Positions 43,608 through 52,567 of a stretch of 64,000 nucleotides of DNA are shown here, piece by piece (within the stretch, counting starts at the first letter, position 1; the number at the start of each line of letters is the position of its first letter). Location: positions 372,001 through 436,000 of the forward strand of contig NZ_PVZF01000001.1 of assembly GCF_003002055.1 (NCBI RefSeq), given 5' to 3'. The stretch comes from Kineococcus rhizosphaerae. GTDB taxonomy: Bacteria > Actinomycetota > Actinomycetes > Actinomycetales > Kineococcaceae. The notes below the pieces were generated by a model. That model saw only the letters and a list, made by a program, of their open reading frames with translations, made no database searches and had not been told where the DNA came from. Both the position numbers and the translations under genes were made by a program.

Positions 43608-44141
43608 GTCGTCGGACGCTGCGGTCCGGGGCTGTCGTTCGTCGGCCCCCGAGGGGCGGATCCGGCGCCACCTCCCTGGTTGGGGCTTCACTTCGTTCTG
43701 ATCAGGCGAGCCACAGATCGCTGACCTCTACTTCTTCCTCATTGGCTCCGGTAAGTGAACTTCTATTGTTACCCACACCAGGAACCTGCGCCGCACCCTC
43801 TCGCACACGAGGCGCCGTCGAGCACCCGCGGGCGAGGTGACGGAAGCCGAACACAGCGAGGTCCCGCCCCGTCCCCACCGAACCTGCCCCGGTCGCCCGC
43901 CGGAGGAAGCGGTCGCGGCCGTCCCCCGCTGCCGTGCGGCGGCCGCGAGGCCCTGGCGGGCGACGCCGGAGGGCAGGTGTCGCGGCGGCGCGCACGGTCC
44001 ACCACCATCGGTGAACGCCTGTGCGACCGCGCCGACGCCGACCGCCTGACGTGGGGTGGACCGGCAGCCGGTGTCCCAGAGGGCCGTGAGAGGCGGAAGG
44101 CCTGTCCGGGGGGCGTCGACGCCGCCCGGCCGGTGAGGTGC
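43608..44141. other. Spacer containing the third repeat copy
   Basis: About 530 nt with no supported gene. It is AT-richer at 43730-43780. Apart from the repeat copy, GGTAA/TTACC brackets the segment 43750-43773. The right half has gene-like GC content, but its frames match nothing. Confidence 0.4.
43741..43764 (+). repeat. Repeat copy 3
   Basis: Identical to the copy at 38625-38648 at 22 of 24 positions (core TCCGGTAAGTGAACTTCT). It lies in an intergenic AT-rich patch 5.1 kb from copy 2. Flanking sequence is not shared, which argues against duplication of a larger segment. Confidence 0.75.
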
Positions 44142-44603
44142 TCAGGTGCGGAAGTCGATGGTGGCGCGGCCGCCGTTCTGCTCCAGGTAGCGACGGGCGC
44201 GGTCGTGCTGGCGCGGGCTCAGCAGCGGCTGCAGGGTTCCCGCCTCGTCCTCGACGTCGAAGCCCGCCAGGAACCGCACGTAGGCGATGTCGATGGGGCA
44301 CCCCTGCGGCAGCAGGCCGCTGTCGCGGTCGGCTGCGACCTGGGCGGCGAGCGCCGAGGACCCGATCTCGTCCAACGACGCGCTGTCGGTCAGTTCGAGC
44401 CCCGGGCCCAGCACCACGCCGAGGAAGGAGCGGTCGCTGACGGTCAGGGAGGCCAGGATGCGCGATTGGCGGGCTCGCGCCTCGCGGGCCAGCGCCGTGC
44501 CCGAGGCGTTCACCGCCTGCGCGAGGATCGGGCTGCTGGGGTCGCGCGTCGCCGAGGACAGGCCCAGCTCACCGGACGTGGCGGGTGAGGGAACGTTCAA
44601 CAC
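44142..44603 (-). CDS. Hypothetical protein, unknown function
   Basis: A 153-residue protein with SRILASLTVSDRSFLGVVLG and GCPIDIAYVRFLAGFDVEDE. It is probably soluble, mixed alpha/beta. No family is recognised. GTG 44603 has GGAGGAA about 9-15 nt upstream. Neighbouring spacers are long on both sides. Confidence 0.55.
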   Translation of the reverse strand: MLNVPSPATSGELGLSSATRDPSSPILAQAVNASGTALAREARARQSRILASLTVSDRSFLGVVLGPGLELTDSASLDEIGSSALAAQVAADRDSGLLPQGCPIDIAYVRFLAGFDVEDEAGTLQPLLSPRQHDRARRYLEQNGGRATIDFRT

Positions 44604-45226
44604 GTCGGTGTTCCTCCTGGGGCCAGCTCCGTGGCGGACGTGCGCGGACCAGTTCTCTTCGGCACATCACGGTGCGTGCTTGAGGTTGGGGTGGCCTGCG
44701 CTCCTGGGACCCCCGTGTCGGCCACGTCGTCACCGTCGGTGATGGAGGGCTCGACGTCAGCTGCCCGCGGACCGGATCGCCGGGCGGTGACCTCGCGAGG
44801 TACCGGCTGAGGCCGGGGGGCCTGCGGCGCGGGTTCCGCGGGGTTGCGAGCGCCTCTGGCGCTGAGCGGGGCGGGCGGTGCACGATGACCTCGATGATCC
44901 GGAGGTCCCGTCGGTGCGCCGTCAGGACGAGGGTCTGCCCTCGCGGCACGGCCGCGGTTCCAGCGCACGACGGTCAGGGACGGTGGACGGAGATGCTGCA
45001 GCCCGACCGCGAGGCACGTCCGGCGTGTGCGGGTCGTGGCGGTGACCGCCCTGCCGCGGTCGGGCTGCGGACTGCGTCGTGCCCAGCGCCGGACGTCGAG
45101 GGGGCTGCTCGTGCGGGCGTTGCGGTGCGCCGCGGCGTGGTGGGCGGCGCGGCGGGTGGCCGGGTCGCAGTGCGTGGTGCAGCTCTCTGCCCGTTCGCGG
45201 TGAGGCTCTCGGCGGTGTCCACCTCG
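44604..45226. other. 623-nt spacer, possibly decayed coding DNA
   Basis: No complete gene is supported. A short minus-strand stretch near 44890-44950 reads RGQTLVLTAHRRDLRIIEVI, which looks protein-like, but it is not continued in frame and matches no known family. The rest is Arg/Pro-rich noise in every frame. Confidence 0.3.
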
Positions 45227-45616
45227 ATGGCCACCTCGATGGCCATGTCGGTGAAGGCCGGCGCCCGGGTGGTGCGTGTCCGTCGTGCGCGCGTCGCGGC
45301 GACTGCCGTGTGCGCCCTGTTGTGGTCGCTGCTGGCGGTCGTGCAGGGCACGGCCCGCGGCAGCGGTACCTCGGCCGGGCAGCCTGCGGCGTTGACGGTC
45401 GCCACCGCGGTGCTCGTCCTGGTCGTCTCGGTGGTGCTGTGGCTGGCTGCCTTCGGCACCCCGGTCCCCGCCGTGGGGTTCGTCCTGACCGGGCTGGCGG
45501 TGGTGGTTCCGCTGCTGCTGGTCGCGGCGTTGCGCACGGGTCTGTGGGGGCGGGTCGGTGCGGTGGTCGGCGCCGGGGTCGAGGCAGGGCTGGGCGCCCT
45601 CGCGGGGGCGCGGTAG
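45227..45616 (+). CDS. Small membrane protein, unknown function
   Basis: A 129-residue protein with a basic N-terminus (VVRVRRARVAATA) and about three to four membrane segments, e.g. VLVLVVSVVLWLAAF and VGFVLTGLAVVVPLLLVAAL. No family is recognised. The start is uncertain: ATG 45227, 45239 and 45245 are all in frame within a small ATGGCCA repeat, and none has a clear ribosome binding site. Confidence 0.5.
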   Translation: MATSMAMSVKAGARVVRVRRARVAATAVCALLWSLLAVVQGTARGSGTSAGQPAALTVATAVLVLVVSVVLWLAAFGTPVPAVGFVLTGLAVVVPLLLVAALRTGLWGRVGAVVGAGVEAGLGALAGAR

Positions 45617-45815
45617 CCCCCTCGCCGGTCCGGGCGCAGCGCCCCGCGGACGGTTCGGGCGGGCGTCTCGGCGCGTGCTCGCGGCCGGCTCCTGCTCGTC
45701 GGCTCGTGGACGACGGCCGGGCTGTCGTCGGCACCTGACGCGGAAGTCCTCGTCGGCGAGCGCCACGTCGCGCAGGGACCGACGTGGCGGGGCGTTTCCC
45801 GGGCCGGGGTGCCGG

Positions 45816-46211
45816 TCAGTGCCCGGGATCCAGACCGAGGTGCCGGCGCAGGGTGGAGGTCAGGCGCTGAAGGTCGGCCAGCTCCTCCTCGGTGCAGGCG
45901 TCGAGGAACAGCTCCTGCACGGCCCGCAGGTGCGCTACGGAGCTGCGCCGGTACGCGGCCGCGCCGTCGTCGGTCAGCACCACGTCCGCGCCGCGGGGGT
46001 CGTCCTGCGCCTGTTCGCGGGTGATCAGCCTGCGTCGTTCCCTGCGTCCCCGGTGGTGCGAGAGGCGGCTGCGTTCCCGGTGGATCGTCGCGGCCAGGCT
46101 CGAGGGCCGCAGCCGGTGTTCCGGCGCCTCGTGGAGAGCCGGCAGCACCGGGTGGTCGCCCGGGGACAGCCCGGACTCCGACGAGAGGTCTACCCCCGTC
46201 CCGTGCAGCAC
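45816..46211 (-). CDS. MarR-like regulator, N-terminally short and possibly degraded
   Basis: A 131-residue protein that aligns with MarR proteins from GLSPGDHPVLPALHEAPEHR through SRLSHHRGRRERRRLITREQ and VVLTDDGAAAYRR. The first helix (about 25 residues) that normally precedes this is missing or unrecognisable, and several core positions carry unexpected Arg. It faces a fragment of a luciferase-like oxidoreductase, and both look like remnants of one former locus. GTG 46211 is only a plausible start. Confidence 0.55.
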   Translation of the reverse strand: MLHGTGVDLSSESGLSPGDHPVLPALHEAPEHRLRPSSLAATIHRERSRLSHHRGRRERRRLITREQAQDDPRGADVVLTDDGAAAYRRSSVAHLRAVQELFLDACTEEELADLQRLTSTLRRHLGLDPGH

Positions 46212-46384
46212 CCGCTGCCGGCGTCGGTCGGGGTCGGCGGCACCCCCCGCGTCCTTCGTCCGGGCCGGTCTGCCGGGTCTGCCCCTGGTGCTGGCCGTCG
46301 TCGGCGGTGAACCCCGCCGGTTCGCCCCGCTCATCGACCTCTGCCGCCGCACGAAACGCGTTCTCCCCCGGCTGGTTCGACACG

Positions 46385-46642
46385 ATGACCCCCATCGGAC
46401 GCGAGCGCGGTTCCCCCTCGCCCGGGCCGGGGCAGTTCGACGCCCAGACCGGTCCCGACGGGGCCTTCGTCGTCGGCGCCCCCGACACCGTCGCGGCGAA
46501 GCCGGCCCGGTTCTCCGACCAGCTCGGCGGCATCGACCGGATCTCGCTGCAGATGGCCGACCCCCTGACCTCGCACGCCGAACTCGTGCGCAGCAGCGAA
46601 CTGCTCGGCGACGACGTGGTCCCCCGGCTGACCGGCCTCTGA
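46385..46642 (+). pseudogene. C-terminal fragment of an LLM-class (luciferase-like) flavin oxidoreductase
   Basis: The 85-residue frame carries only the family C-terminus: TPIGRERG, GQFDAQTGPDGAFVVGAPDT, VAAKPARFSDQLGGIDRI and SLQMADPLTSHAELVRSSEL with LLGDDVVPRL. Complete members are about 340 residues, so roughly the first 250 codons, including the flavin-binding barrel, are gone. Upstream sequence has no matching continuation in any frame. It lies opposite the shortened MarR gene. Confidence 0.75.
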
Positions 46643-47044
46643 CGAGCGGTGATGCGGGCCTGCGGGCGCGCAGGGCTTGGAGCCGTGGGTCCTACCAGCG
46701 GGCGACGAGGGAGGCCTGCGGATCTCGCGGCTGCACCACCACGACCACGGGACGGGAGCGCGTCGGGATGGGGTGGCTGCCGCCTCACGAACGAGGGGGT
46801 GTTCCCCGTCACCGGACCCCGGGATGAGGGGCTGCACACGCTGGGTCGCAGGGCTCGCCGTCGGTGCCTGCCGGTGGTGCGCTGCGGTCTTCTCGTCCTC
46901 AGCGCTCCCGGGGCGGGTCCCGCTCGGCGGGCGGGTCCTCCGGGTGTCCCCGAGAACGATCGGGGAACTGGACGCGGTGAGGCCTGCGGTGGTGCTCCCG
47001 GGTCGTCCTTCGGACCTCGGAGGGTTCGACGCCACAATCGAAAA
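46643..47044. other. 402-nt spacer, nothing recognised
   Basis: Open frames are long only because of GC content; they lack family features and start signals. It contains the 3' flank of the oxidoreductase fragment and the tRNA terminator at its right edge. Confidence 0.4.
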
Positions 47045-47078
47045 AAGCCCCGACCTGCACGAATGCTGGTCGGGGCTT
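47045..47078 (-). terminator. Rho-independent terminator of the tRNA-Leu gene
   Basis: AAGCCCCGACC (47045-47055) and GGTCGGGGCTT (47068-47078) form an 11-bp stem with a 12-nt loop. Read on the minus strand, the stem is followed by a run of T (six A at 47041-47046 on the plus strand). It is 24 nt past the tRNA 3' end. Confidence 0.92.
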
Positions 47079-47101
47079 GTCTCGTCGCTGTCTCAACGAG
47101 T

Positions 47102-47185
47102 GTCCGAGGGGGGACTTGAACCCCCACCCACTATACGTGGACTAGCACCTCAAGCTAGCGCGTCTGCCTATTCCGCCACCCGGAC
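47102..47185 (-). tRNA. tRNA-Leu (anticodon GAG)
   Basis: An 84-nt class II tRNA read on the minus strand. The acceptor stem is GTCCGGG/CTCGGAC, with a D-arm, anticodon stem-loop CTAGC-TTGAGGT-GCTAG with GAG at positions 34-36, a long variable arm (around CCACGTATAGTGGG) and T-arm GGGGGTTCAAGTCCCCC. No CCA is encoded. It reads CUC/CUU leucine codons. Confidence 0.95.
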
Positions 47186-47320
47186 GAGTGGTGCTCGCCC
47201 GGGTGTTTCCTCCCGTGCGAACGAGGAAAACCCTAGCACGCCAGGGGGGTCGCCCATGCCACTGCTCCACCCGGGGGACGGCTCGTCGGGTCGGCGCGGC
47301 GGGGAGCCGATCCACACCGG

Positions 47321-48316
47321 GTGACTGACGCTCTGGTGCACCCCCTCCCCTCCGGCGACCCGACCGTCGCTGCGCGCGGCCTGGTCGAGGGGATCGAGCG
47401 GGTGGTGCGCGGCCGGCTGGCCGTGGTCGAGCTGCTCGTGACGGCTGTGCTCGCGCGCGGGCACGTGCTGATCGAGGACGTGCCCGGCACGGGCAAGACG
47501 ACGCTGGCGACGGCGTTCGCGGCGTCGGTGGGGGCGCGGTGCTCGCGGGTGCAGGCCACGGCGGACCTGCTGCCGGCGGACGTGACCGGTGCGGGCGTGT
47601 GGGACCCGGCCACGGGCGGGTTCCGCTTCGTGCCCGGGCCGGTGTTCGCGCCGGTGCTGCTGGTGGACGAGCTGAACCGCACGTCGCCGCGGACGCAGTC
47701 GGCGTTCCTGGAGGCGATGGAGGAGCGGGCGGTGACCGTGGACGGGGTGCGGCACCGGCTGCCGGACCCGTTCGTGCTGATCGCGACGCAGAACTCGGTG
47801 GAGCAGCACGGGACGTACCCGTTGCCCGAGGGGCAGCTGGACCGGTTCGCGGTGCGGCTGGTGCTGGGGCCGGTGGCCGAGGACGTGGAGCGCCAGGTGG
47901 TGCGCGAGCAGCTGGCGGGCAACCGTCCCGAGGCGCTGTCCCCCGTGCTGGACCTGGCGGGTCTACTGGACCTGCAGGAGGCGACGGCGGCCGTGCACGT
48001 GGCCGACGCGACGCTGGACCTGGCGGTGCGGCTGTGCCGGGCCACCCGCACGGACCCGCAGGTCCGTTCCGGGGCGGGCACGCGGGCGGTGCTGACCCTG
48101 GTGCGGTGCGCGCAGGGCCGGGCGGTCCTGGCCGGGCGCGACCACGTGCTGCCCGAGGACGTGCAGGCGCTGGTGGTGCCGGTGCTGGCGCACCGGCTGG
48201 TGCCCGGCGACGCGCACTCGCTGCTGGGTGAGGACGGGCCGGCGGCGCGGACGGTGGCCCAGGAGCGGCTCGCGGCGGGTCTCGTCCCCGCGGTCGCGGT
48301 GGACCTGCAGCGGTGA
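47321..48316 (+). CDS. MoxR-family AAA+ ATPase
   Basis: A 331-residue protein with Walker A LIEDVPGTGKTTLATAFA, Walker B PVLLVDELNRTSPRTQSAFL, sensor I FVLIATQNSVEQHGTYPLPE and an arginine-finger segment in GQLDRFAVRL. MoxR ATPases act as chaperones in the assembly or activation of envelope complexes with DUF58 and transglutaminase-like partners, exactly the two genes that follow. The operon is tightly coupled: its stop overlaps the DUF58 start by 4 nt. Confidence 0.93.
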   Translation: MTDALVHPLPSGDPTVAARGLVEGIERVVRGRLAVVELLVTAVLARGHVLIEDVPGTGKTTLATAFAASVGARCSRVQATADLLPADVTGAGVWDPATGGFRFVPGPVFAPVLLVDELNRTSPRTQSAFLEAMEERAVTVDGVRHRLPDPFVLIATQNSVEQHGTYPLPEGQLDRFAVRLVLGPVAEDVERQVVREQLAGNRPEALSPVLDLAGLLDLQEATAAVHVADATLDLAVRLCRATRTDPQVRSGAGTRAVLTLVRCAQGRAVLAGRDHVLPEDVQALVVPVLAHRLVPGDAHSLLGEDGPAARTVAQERLAAGLVPAVAVDLQR

Positions 48317-49368
48317 CCGAGCGCTTCCTGAGCGAGCTGGAGACGGAGCTGCCGGGGGGCCGGGGTCTGCGGTGGCGCCCGGTGCTGCTGGCGACGGCGG
48401 GGCCGGCGCTGCTGGTGCTGTCGTTCGGGGTCGGGAACCGGTGGCTGACGCTGGTCGGCTGCGCGCTGCTGGCCGCGGTGGCGACGGCGGTGGCGACGAT
48501 GCCGCCCTTCGGCCGGCTCGCGGTGGCGGTGCGGGTGCCCGCGCGGGCCCGGGTCGGCGAGGTCGTCGAGCACGTGGTGCGGGTGCGCAACACCGCGCAC
48601 CGCTCGTGCGCGGCGGTCGTGCTGCACCTGGGCGGCGACGGGTTCGCCCACGTGCACGTGGGTGTCCCGGCGCTGCGCGCCGGTGAGGCCGTCGAGCTGC
48701 GCGTGCCGCGGGAGGCGCTGGTGCGGGGCCTGAGCGCCGGGCCGGACGTGCTGGTGCAGGCCGCCGACGTCCTCGGGCTGCTGCTGCACCGCCGCCGGGC
48801 CCGGCTGGAGGCGCCCGTCGCGGTGCACCCGGCGCCGACGGCGGTGCCCGTGCTGCCGGTCCCGCCGGTGCGGGTGGGGTCGGACGACGTGGCGGGCCTG
48901 CGCCCGTTCCGGGCCGGTGACCGCGCGGCCTCGGTGCACTGGCGGGCGTCGGCGCGGCGCGGGCCGCTGTCGTCCCCGGCGGGTCCGTCGCTGGTGGTGC
49001 TCGAGCGGGAGGCCGAACCGCTGGGGCAGCTCGTCGTCGTCCTCGGCGGCGGTGAGCCCGAGGGGTTCGAGACGGTCCTGGGCGAGGTCGCGGCGTTGCT
49101 GCACGCCGAACGGGCCGCGGGCCGGCGCGTCGCGGTCCTGGACGGCGCCGGGCGGCCGGCGGAGGGCCCGCGGGCCCTGGACGTGCTCGCCGCGGCCTCA
49201 CCGGCCGGTGAGGCCGCGGTGGCGACCGCGCTCGCGAGCGCCGGCCGGGTGGCCGGTCGGGGTGGCCGGGTGGTGGTCGCGTCGGCGGCCGGGTGGTCGT
49301 GGGGTGCAGCGCAGGGTTCGTCGTCGGGTTCGTCGTCGGGTGTCTCGTCGGGGTGGGGGTCGTGGTGA
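48313..49368 (+). CDS. DUF58 membrane protein
   Basis: A 351-residue protein with two hydrophobic segments near residues 25-65 and a conserved RPFRAGDRAASVHWRASARR motif, the hallmark (GD..R.I.W..) of DUF58. A vWA-like fold follows. The last 20 residues are a Gly/Ser-rich tail (SSSGSSSGVSSG) created by short TCG-GGT-type repeats. It sits between the MoxR and TgpA genes, overlapping both by 4 nt. Confidence 0.9.
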   Translation: MTERFLSELETELPGGRGLRWRPVLLATAGPALLVLSFGVGNRWLTLVGCALLAAVATAVATMPPFGRLAVAVRVPARARVGEVVEHVVRVRNTAHRSCAAVVLHLGGDGFAHVHVGVPALRAGEAVELRVPREALVRGLSAGPDVLVQAADVLGLLLHRRRARLEAPVAVHPAPTAVPVLPVPPVRVGSDDVAGLRPFRAGDRAASVHWRASARRGPLSSPAGPSLVVLEREAEPLGQLVVVLGGGEPEGFETVLGEVAALLHAERAAGRRVAVLDGAGRPAEGPRALDVLAAASPAGEAAVATALASAGRVAGRGGRVVVASAAGWSWGAAQGSSSGSSSGVSSGWGSW

Positions 49369-51446
49369 GCTCGGTGCGCGGCGCGGGTCCGGACGCCCTG
49401 CTGGGTTCGCACGCGGTGTCGCGGGCGGCGCTGGGGTGCGCTGCGGTGGCGGTGGTGGCCTCGGTGCTGGGGCTGGCGGTGACCGGTGCGGCGCCGTGGG
49501 CGGTGGCGGGTTCGTCGGCGGTGGCGGTGGGTGCGGCGCTGCTCCTGCGGGGCTCGCGGGCGGGTGCGCAGCTGGTGGGTGCGCTGGGGGCGGTCGCGGC
49601 GCTGGTGTGGTTGCCGGGTCTGGTCGCCGGGCGCGGTGCGCTGGCGGTGTGGCCGGTGCTGGCGGTGGCGTTGGCGGTGCGGCAGTTCGCGGTGGTGCGC
49701 TCGGCGCGGGACGTGCGCTCGGTGCTGGGGTTGGCGGTGCTGGTGTCGCTGGCGGCGGCGGGGATCTCCCCGTCGGCGGGGCTGGTGGGCCCGGCGGCGC
49801 TGGTGTGGGTGTCGGCGTCGGCGGGGACGGCGTTCTCGGTGCCGCACCGGCCGGTGGACGCTGCGCTGGTGCGGCGGGTGGCCTCGGGGCTGGGCGTGGC
49901 GGCGGTGGTGGCGTCGGTGGTGTTCCTGCTGGTGCCGGCGCCGCAGGGTGGTGCCGTGGCCGGGTGGGCGTCCGCGGCGGCGTCCGGGTCCGGCGCGGCG
50001 GGGCGGGGCGCCGACGGGCAGGAGGCGGTGGCGCGCAGCGCGCAGGCGTACGCGGGGGGCACGCTGGACCTGTCCTCACGCGGGGAGCTGGCGGCCACGC
50101 CGCTGCTGCGGGTGCCGGCGGCCTCGCCGCAGCTGTGGCGGGCGGGGGTGCTGGACGTCTACGACGGCCGGACGTGGTCGGTGTCGGCTCCGCTGGGGCT
50201 GTGGACCCCGACGGCGACGGGCTGGGCCTCGGCGGTGGAGGACGGGGCGTCGGCGCGCGAGCGCACGGACCGGGTGGTCCCGCTCGGGTCCTACGACGCG
50301 GTGGTGAGCGCGGGGTCGCCGGTGGCGCTGCGGCCGGTCCCGTCGTCGTCGCAGGGACCGTTGTCGTTGCGGGACGACGGTTCCGGGGTTTCCCTGTCGT
50401 CGGCCGACGTGCCGTACGACGTGGTGTCGCGGCAGGTCCCGTCGCTGGAGTCGGACGTGGTGCGGGTGTCGGGGACGGCCGGCCCGCTGGAGCGGGAGCG
50501 GTGGGTGCAGCTGCCGGCGGACCTGCCGCGGCGGGTGCGGGACCTGGGCGTGGGGCTGGTCGCGTCGTCGGGGCCCACCGGGGCGCAGGACCCGGTGGCG
50601 GCGGCGCGCGCGGTGTCGGCGTACCTGCGCGAGCACGAGCGGTACGCGCTGGACGCCCCGGTGCCGCAGGAGGGTGCGGACGCGGTGGAGCGGTTCCTGT
50701 TCGTGGACCGGGTCGGGTTCTGCGAGCAGTTCGCGAGCGCGGAGGTGGTGCTGCTGCGCTCGGCGGGGGTCCCGGCGCGGTTGGTGACGGGGTTCTCCGG
50801 TGGGGCGCACGAGGGCGGGGAGCGGGTGCTGCGCGCGCAGGACGCGCACGCGTGGGTCGAGGTGTGGGTCCCGGGGACGGGGTGGGTCTCCTCGGACCCG
50901 ACGGCGGGGGCCGCGCTGGCCGGTGCCGGGTCGGGGTCGTGGTGGCAGCGGGCGTGGTCGTGGGTGCAGCGCAGCGTGTCGGCGGTGCTGGACTCGCCGG
51001 CGGCGCGGGCCTGGACCGCCGGGGGTGTGCTGGCCGGGGCCGCGCTGGTCGGCTGGTTCGCGTGGTGGTCGCCTCGTCGCCGGCGCCGGAGTCCGCAGCT
51101 GTCGCAGGTGCCGGTGGCGCGGCGCGGGGACGCGTCGGTGGTGGCGCTGCTGGTGGCGGTGGACGGTTTCGAGGCGGTGCTGGACCCGTCGCTGCGCCGC
51201 GGCGCCAGCGAGGGGGTCTCGTCGTGGCGCGAGCGGCTCGCCGGGGCCGGGCCGGCGGGGGTGCCGGGGCCGGTGTGGCAGGAGGCGCGGGGGGCTCTGT
51301 CGGTGCTGGAGCGGGTGTGCTTCGCGCGGGCGCTGCCGGCGCGGGGGGAACTGCAGCGGGCGCGCGAGGCGTTGGAGTCGGCGTCGGCGGCGGTCCTCGG
51401 CCTGCGGTCGGGTCCGGCGGCGAGCACAGTGTTCGTCGGCGGTTAA
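49365..51446 (+). CDS. TgpA-like transmembrane transglutaminase-fold protein
   Basis: A 693-residue protein. The first 190 residues carry about six or seven membrane helices. An extracytoplasmic region with a transglutaminase core follows; the catalytic Cys lies in DRVGFCEQFASAEVVLLRSA, the His in DAHAWVEVWVPGTGW and the Asp in VSSDPTAG. A further membrane segment (about 545-565) and a DUF4129-like cytoplasmic tail end the protein. Together with MoxR and DUF58 it forms a conserved envelope module of unresolved substrate. GTG 49365 overlaps the DUF58 stop. Confidence 0.9.
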   Translation: MSSVRGAGPDALLGSHAVSRAALGCAAVAVVASVLGLAVTGAAPWAVAGSSAVAVGAALLLRGSRAGAQLVGALGAVAALVWLPGLVAGRGALAVWPVLAVALAVRQFAVVRSARDVRSVLGLAVLVSLAAAGISPSAGLVGPAALVWVSASAGTAFSVPHRPVDAALVRRVASGLGVAAVVASVVFLLVPAPQGGAVAGWASAAASGSGAAGRGADGQEAVARSAQAYAGGTLDLSSRGELAATPLLRVPAASPQLWRAGVLDVYDGRTWSVSAPLGLWTPTATGWASAVEDGASARERTDRVVPLGSYDAVVSAGSPVALRPVPSSSQGPLSLRDDGSGVSLSSADVPYDVVSRQVPSLESDVVRVSGTAGPLERERWVQLPADLPRRVRDLGVGLVASSGPTGAQDPVAAARAVSAYLREHERYALDAPVPQEGADAVERFLFVDRVGFCEQFASAEVVLLRSAGVPARLVTGFSGGAHEGGERVLRAQDAHAWVEVWVPGTGWVSSDPTAGAALAGAGSGSWWQRAWSWVQRSVSAVLDSPAARAWTAGGVLAGAALVGWFAWWSPRRRRRSPQLSQVPVARRGDASVVALLVAVDGFEAVLDPSLRRGASEGVSSWRERLAGAGPAGVPGPVWQEARGALSVLERVCFARALPARGELQRAREALESASAAVLGLRSGPAASTVFVGG

Positions 51447-51490
51447 CCTGAGGTCCCGCCCGCGCGGCCAACGATAGATCGGGGAAGCCC

Positions 51491-52567
51491 TTGTTCGACC
51501 CTTCCAGCTCCGACGCTGCCTCCGCGCACCGCGTGGGGTCGCCCTTCCAGGGGAACTCGACGTTCGCCCCGGCCAACGCCGCGCTGTTGTCCATCTCGCA
51601 CGTCGAGGCGCCGGTGGTGGTGCCGTCCTCGCACTTCGACGAGGTGCTGGCCCCGACGCTGGAGCGGTTGCGGCTGCGGCCGGGGCTGCTGGAGAAGGTG
51701 GCCGGGGTCCGCGAGCGCCGGTGGTGGGCGCCGGGGCAGAAGGCCTCGGACGTGGCCGCCGAGTGCGGGGCGAAGGCGCTGTCGGAGGCGGGGGTCGACG
51801 CCTCGCAGGTCGGGATGGTGATCTCGACGACGGTGACGCGCCCGCACCTGGAGCCGGCGGTGGCCACGAGCGTGCACCACGGGATGGACCTGCCGACCTC
51901 GGCGCTGAACTTCGACATCGCCAACGCGTGCCTGGCGTGGGTGAACGGGGTGCAGGTGGCGTCGGCGATGATCGACGCGGGGATGGTCGAGTACGCCGTG
52001 GTCCTGGGCGCCGAGGACGTGCGCTCGATGCACGAGGGCACGGTGGCGCGGCTGCAGCGCGAGGGCATCACGCGCAAGGACTTCCTCAACGAGTTCGCGA
52101 CGATGACGCTGGGCTGCGGTGCGGCGGCGGCGGTCATCGGCCGGGCGGACCGGCACCCGGAGGGGCACCGGATCGTCGGCGGGGTCTCGCGGGCGGGCAC
52201 GGCCCACCACGAGCTGTGCATCGGGGACATGAACCACATGCGCACCGACGCCAAGCTGATGCTGACCGAGGGCATCGAGATCGTCGTGGACGCCTTCGAG
52301 GCCGGGGACGCGCTGTGGGGGTGGCGGGAGGCGAAGAAGTTCGTCATCCACCAGATCTCGCGGGTGCACACCGAGACGCTGGTGAGCCGGATCGGGGTGG
52401 ACCCGGCGAAGGTGCCGATGACGTTCCCGACGTGGGGCAACGTGGGTCCGATCTCGCTGCCGATGACGCTGGCGAAGTCGGCGCCGGAGTTCTCCCCCGG
52501 CGACAAGGTCATGGCGATGGGCGTGGGCTCGGGGCTGAACACGGCGATGCTCGAGCTGGCGTGGTGA
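51491..52567 (+). CDS. oleA: OleA, long-chain acyl-CoA condensing thiolase
   Basis: A 358-residue thiolase-superfamily enzyme that joins two fatty acyl-CoAs head to head to a 2-alkyl-3-keto acid, the first step of long-chain olefin synthesis. Glu121 in TRPHLEPAVA is the counterpart of the known OleA base, and Cys147 in DIANACLAWVNG is the nucleophile. His in KFVIHQISRV and Asn in TWGNVGPISLP complete the active site. It starts at TTG 51491 behind GGGGAAG, an uncommon start that may limit expression. It overlaps oleBC by 4 nt. Confidence 0.93.
   Translation: MFDPSSSDAASAHRVGSPFQGNSTFAPANAALLSISHVEAPVVVPSSHFDEVLAPTLERLRLRPGLLEKVAGVRERRWWAPGQKASDVAAECGAKALSEAGVDASQVGMVISTTVTRPHLEPAVATSVHHGMDLPTSALNFDIANACLAWVNGVQVASAMIDAGMVEYAVVLGAEDVRSMHEGTVARLQREGITRKDFLNEFATMTLGCGAAAAVIGRADRHPEGHRIVGGVSRAGTAHHELCIGDMNHMRTDAKLMLTEGIEIVVDAFEAGDALWGWREAKKFVIHQISRVHTETLVSRIGVDPAKVPMTFPTWGNVGPISLPMTLAKSAPEFSPGDKVMAMGVGSGLNTAMLELAW

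Noticed and set aside
43755-44588. 277-codon plus-strand frame covering the 44142-44603 gene
   Set aside because: Biased composition and antisense to a gene with a good ribosome binding site; no domains.
44885-44960. Protein-like minus-strand stretch reading RGQTLVLTAHRRDLRIIEVI
   Set aside because: Not continued in frame with any start or domain; no family could be named, so it is only noted as possible decayed coding DNA.
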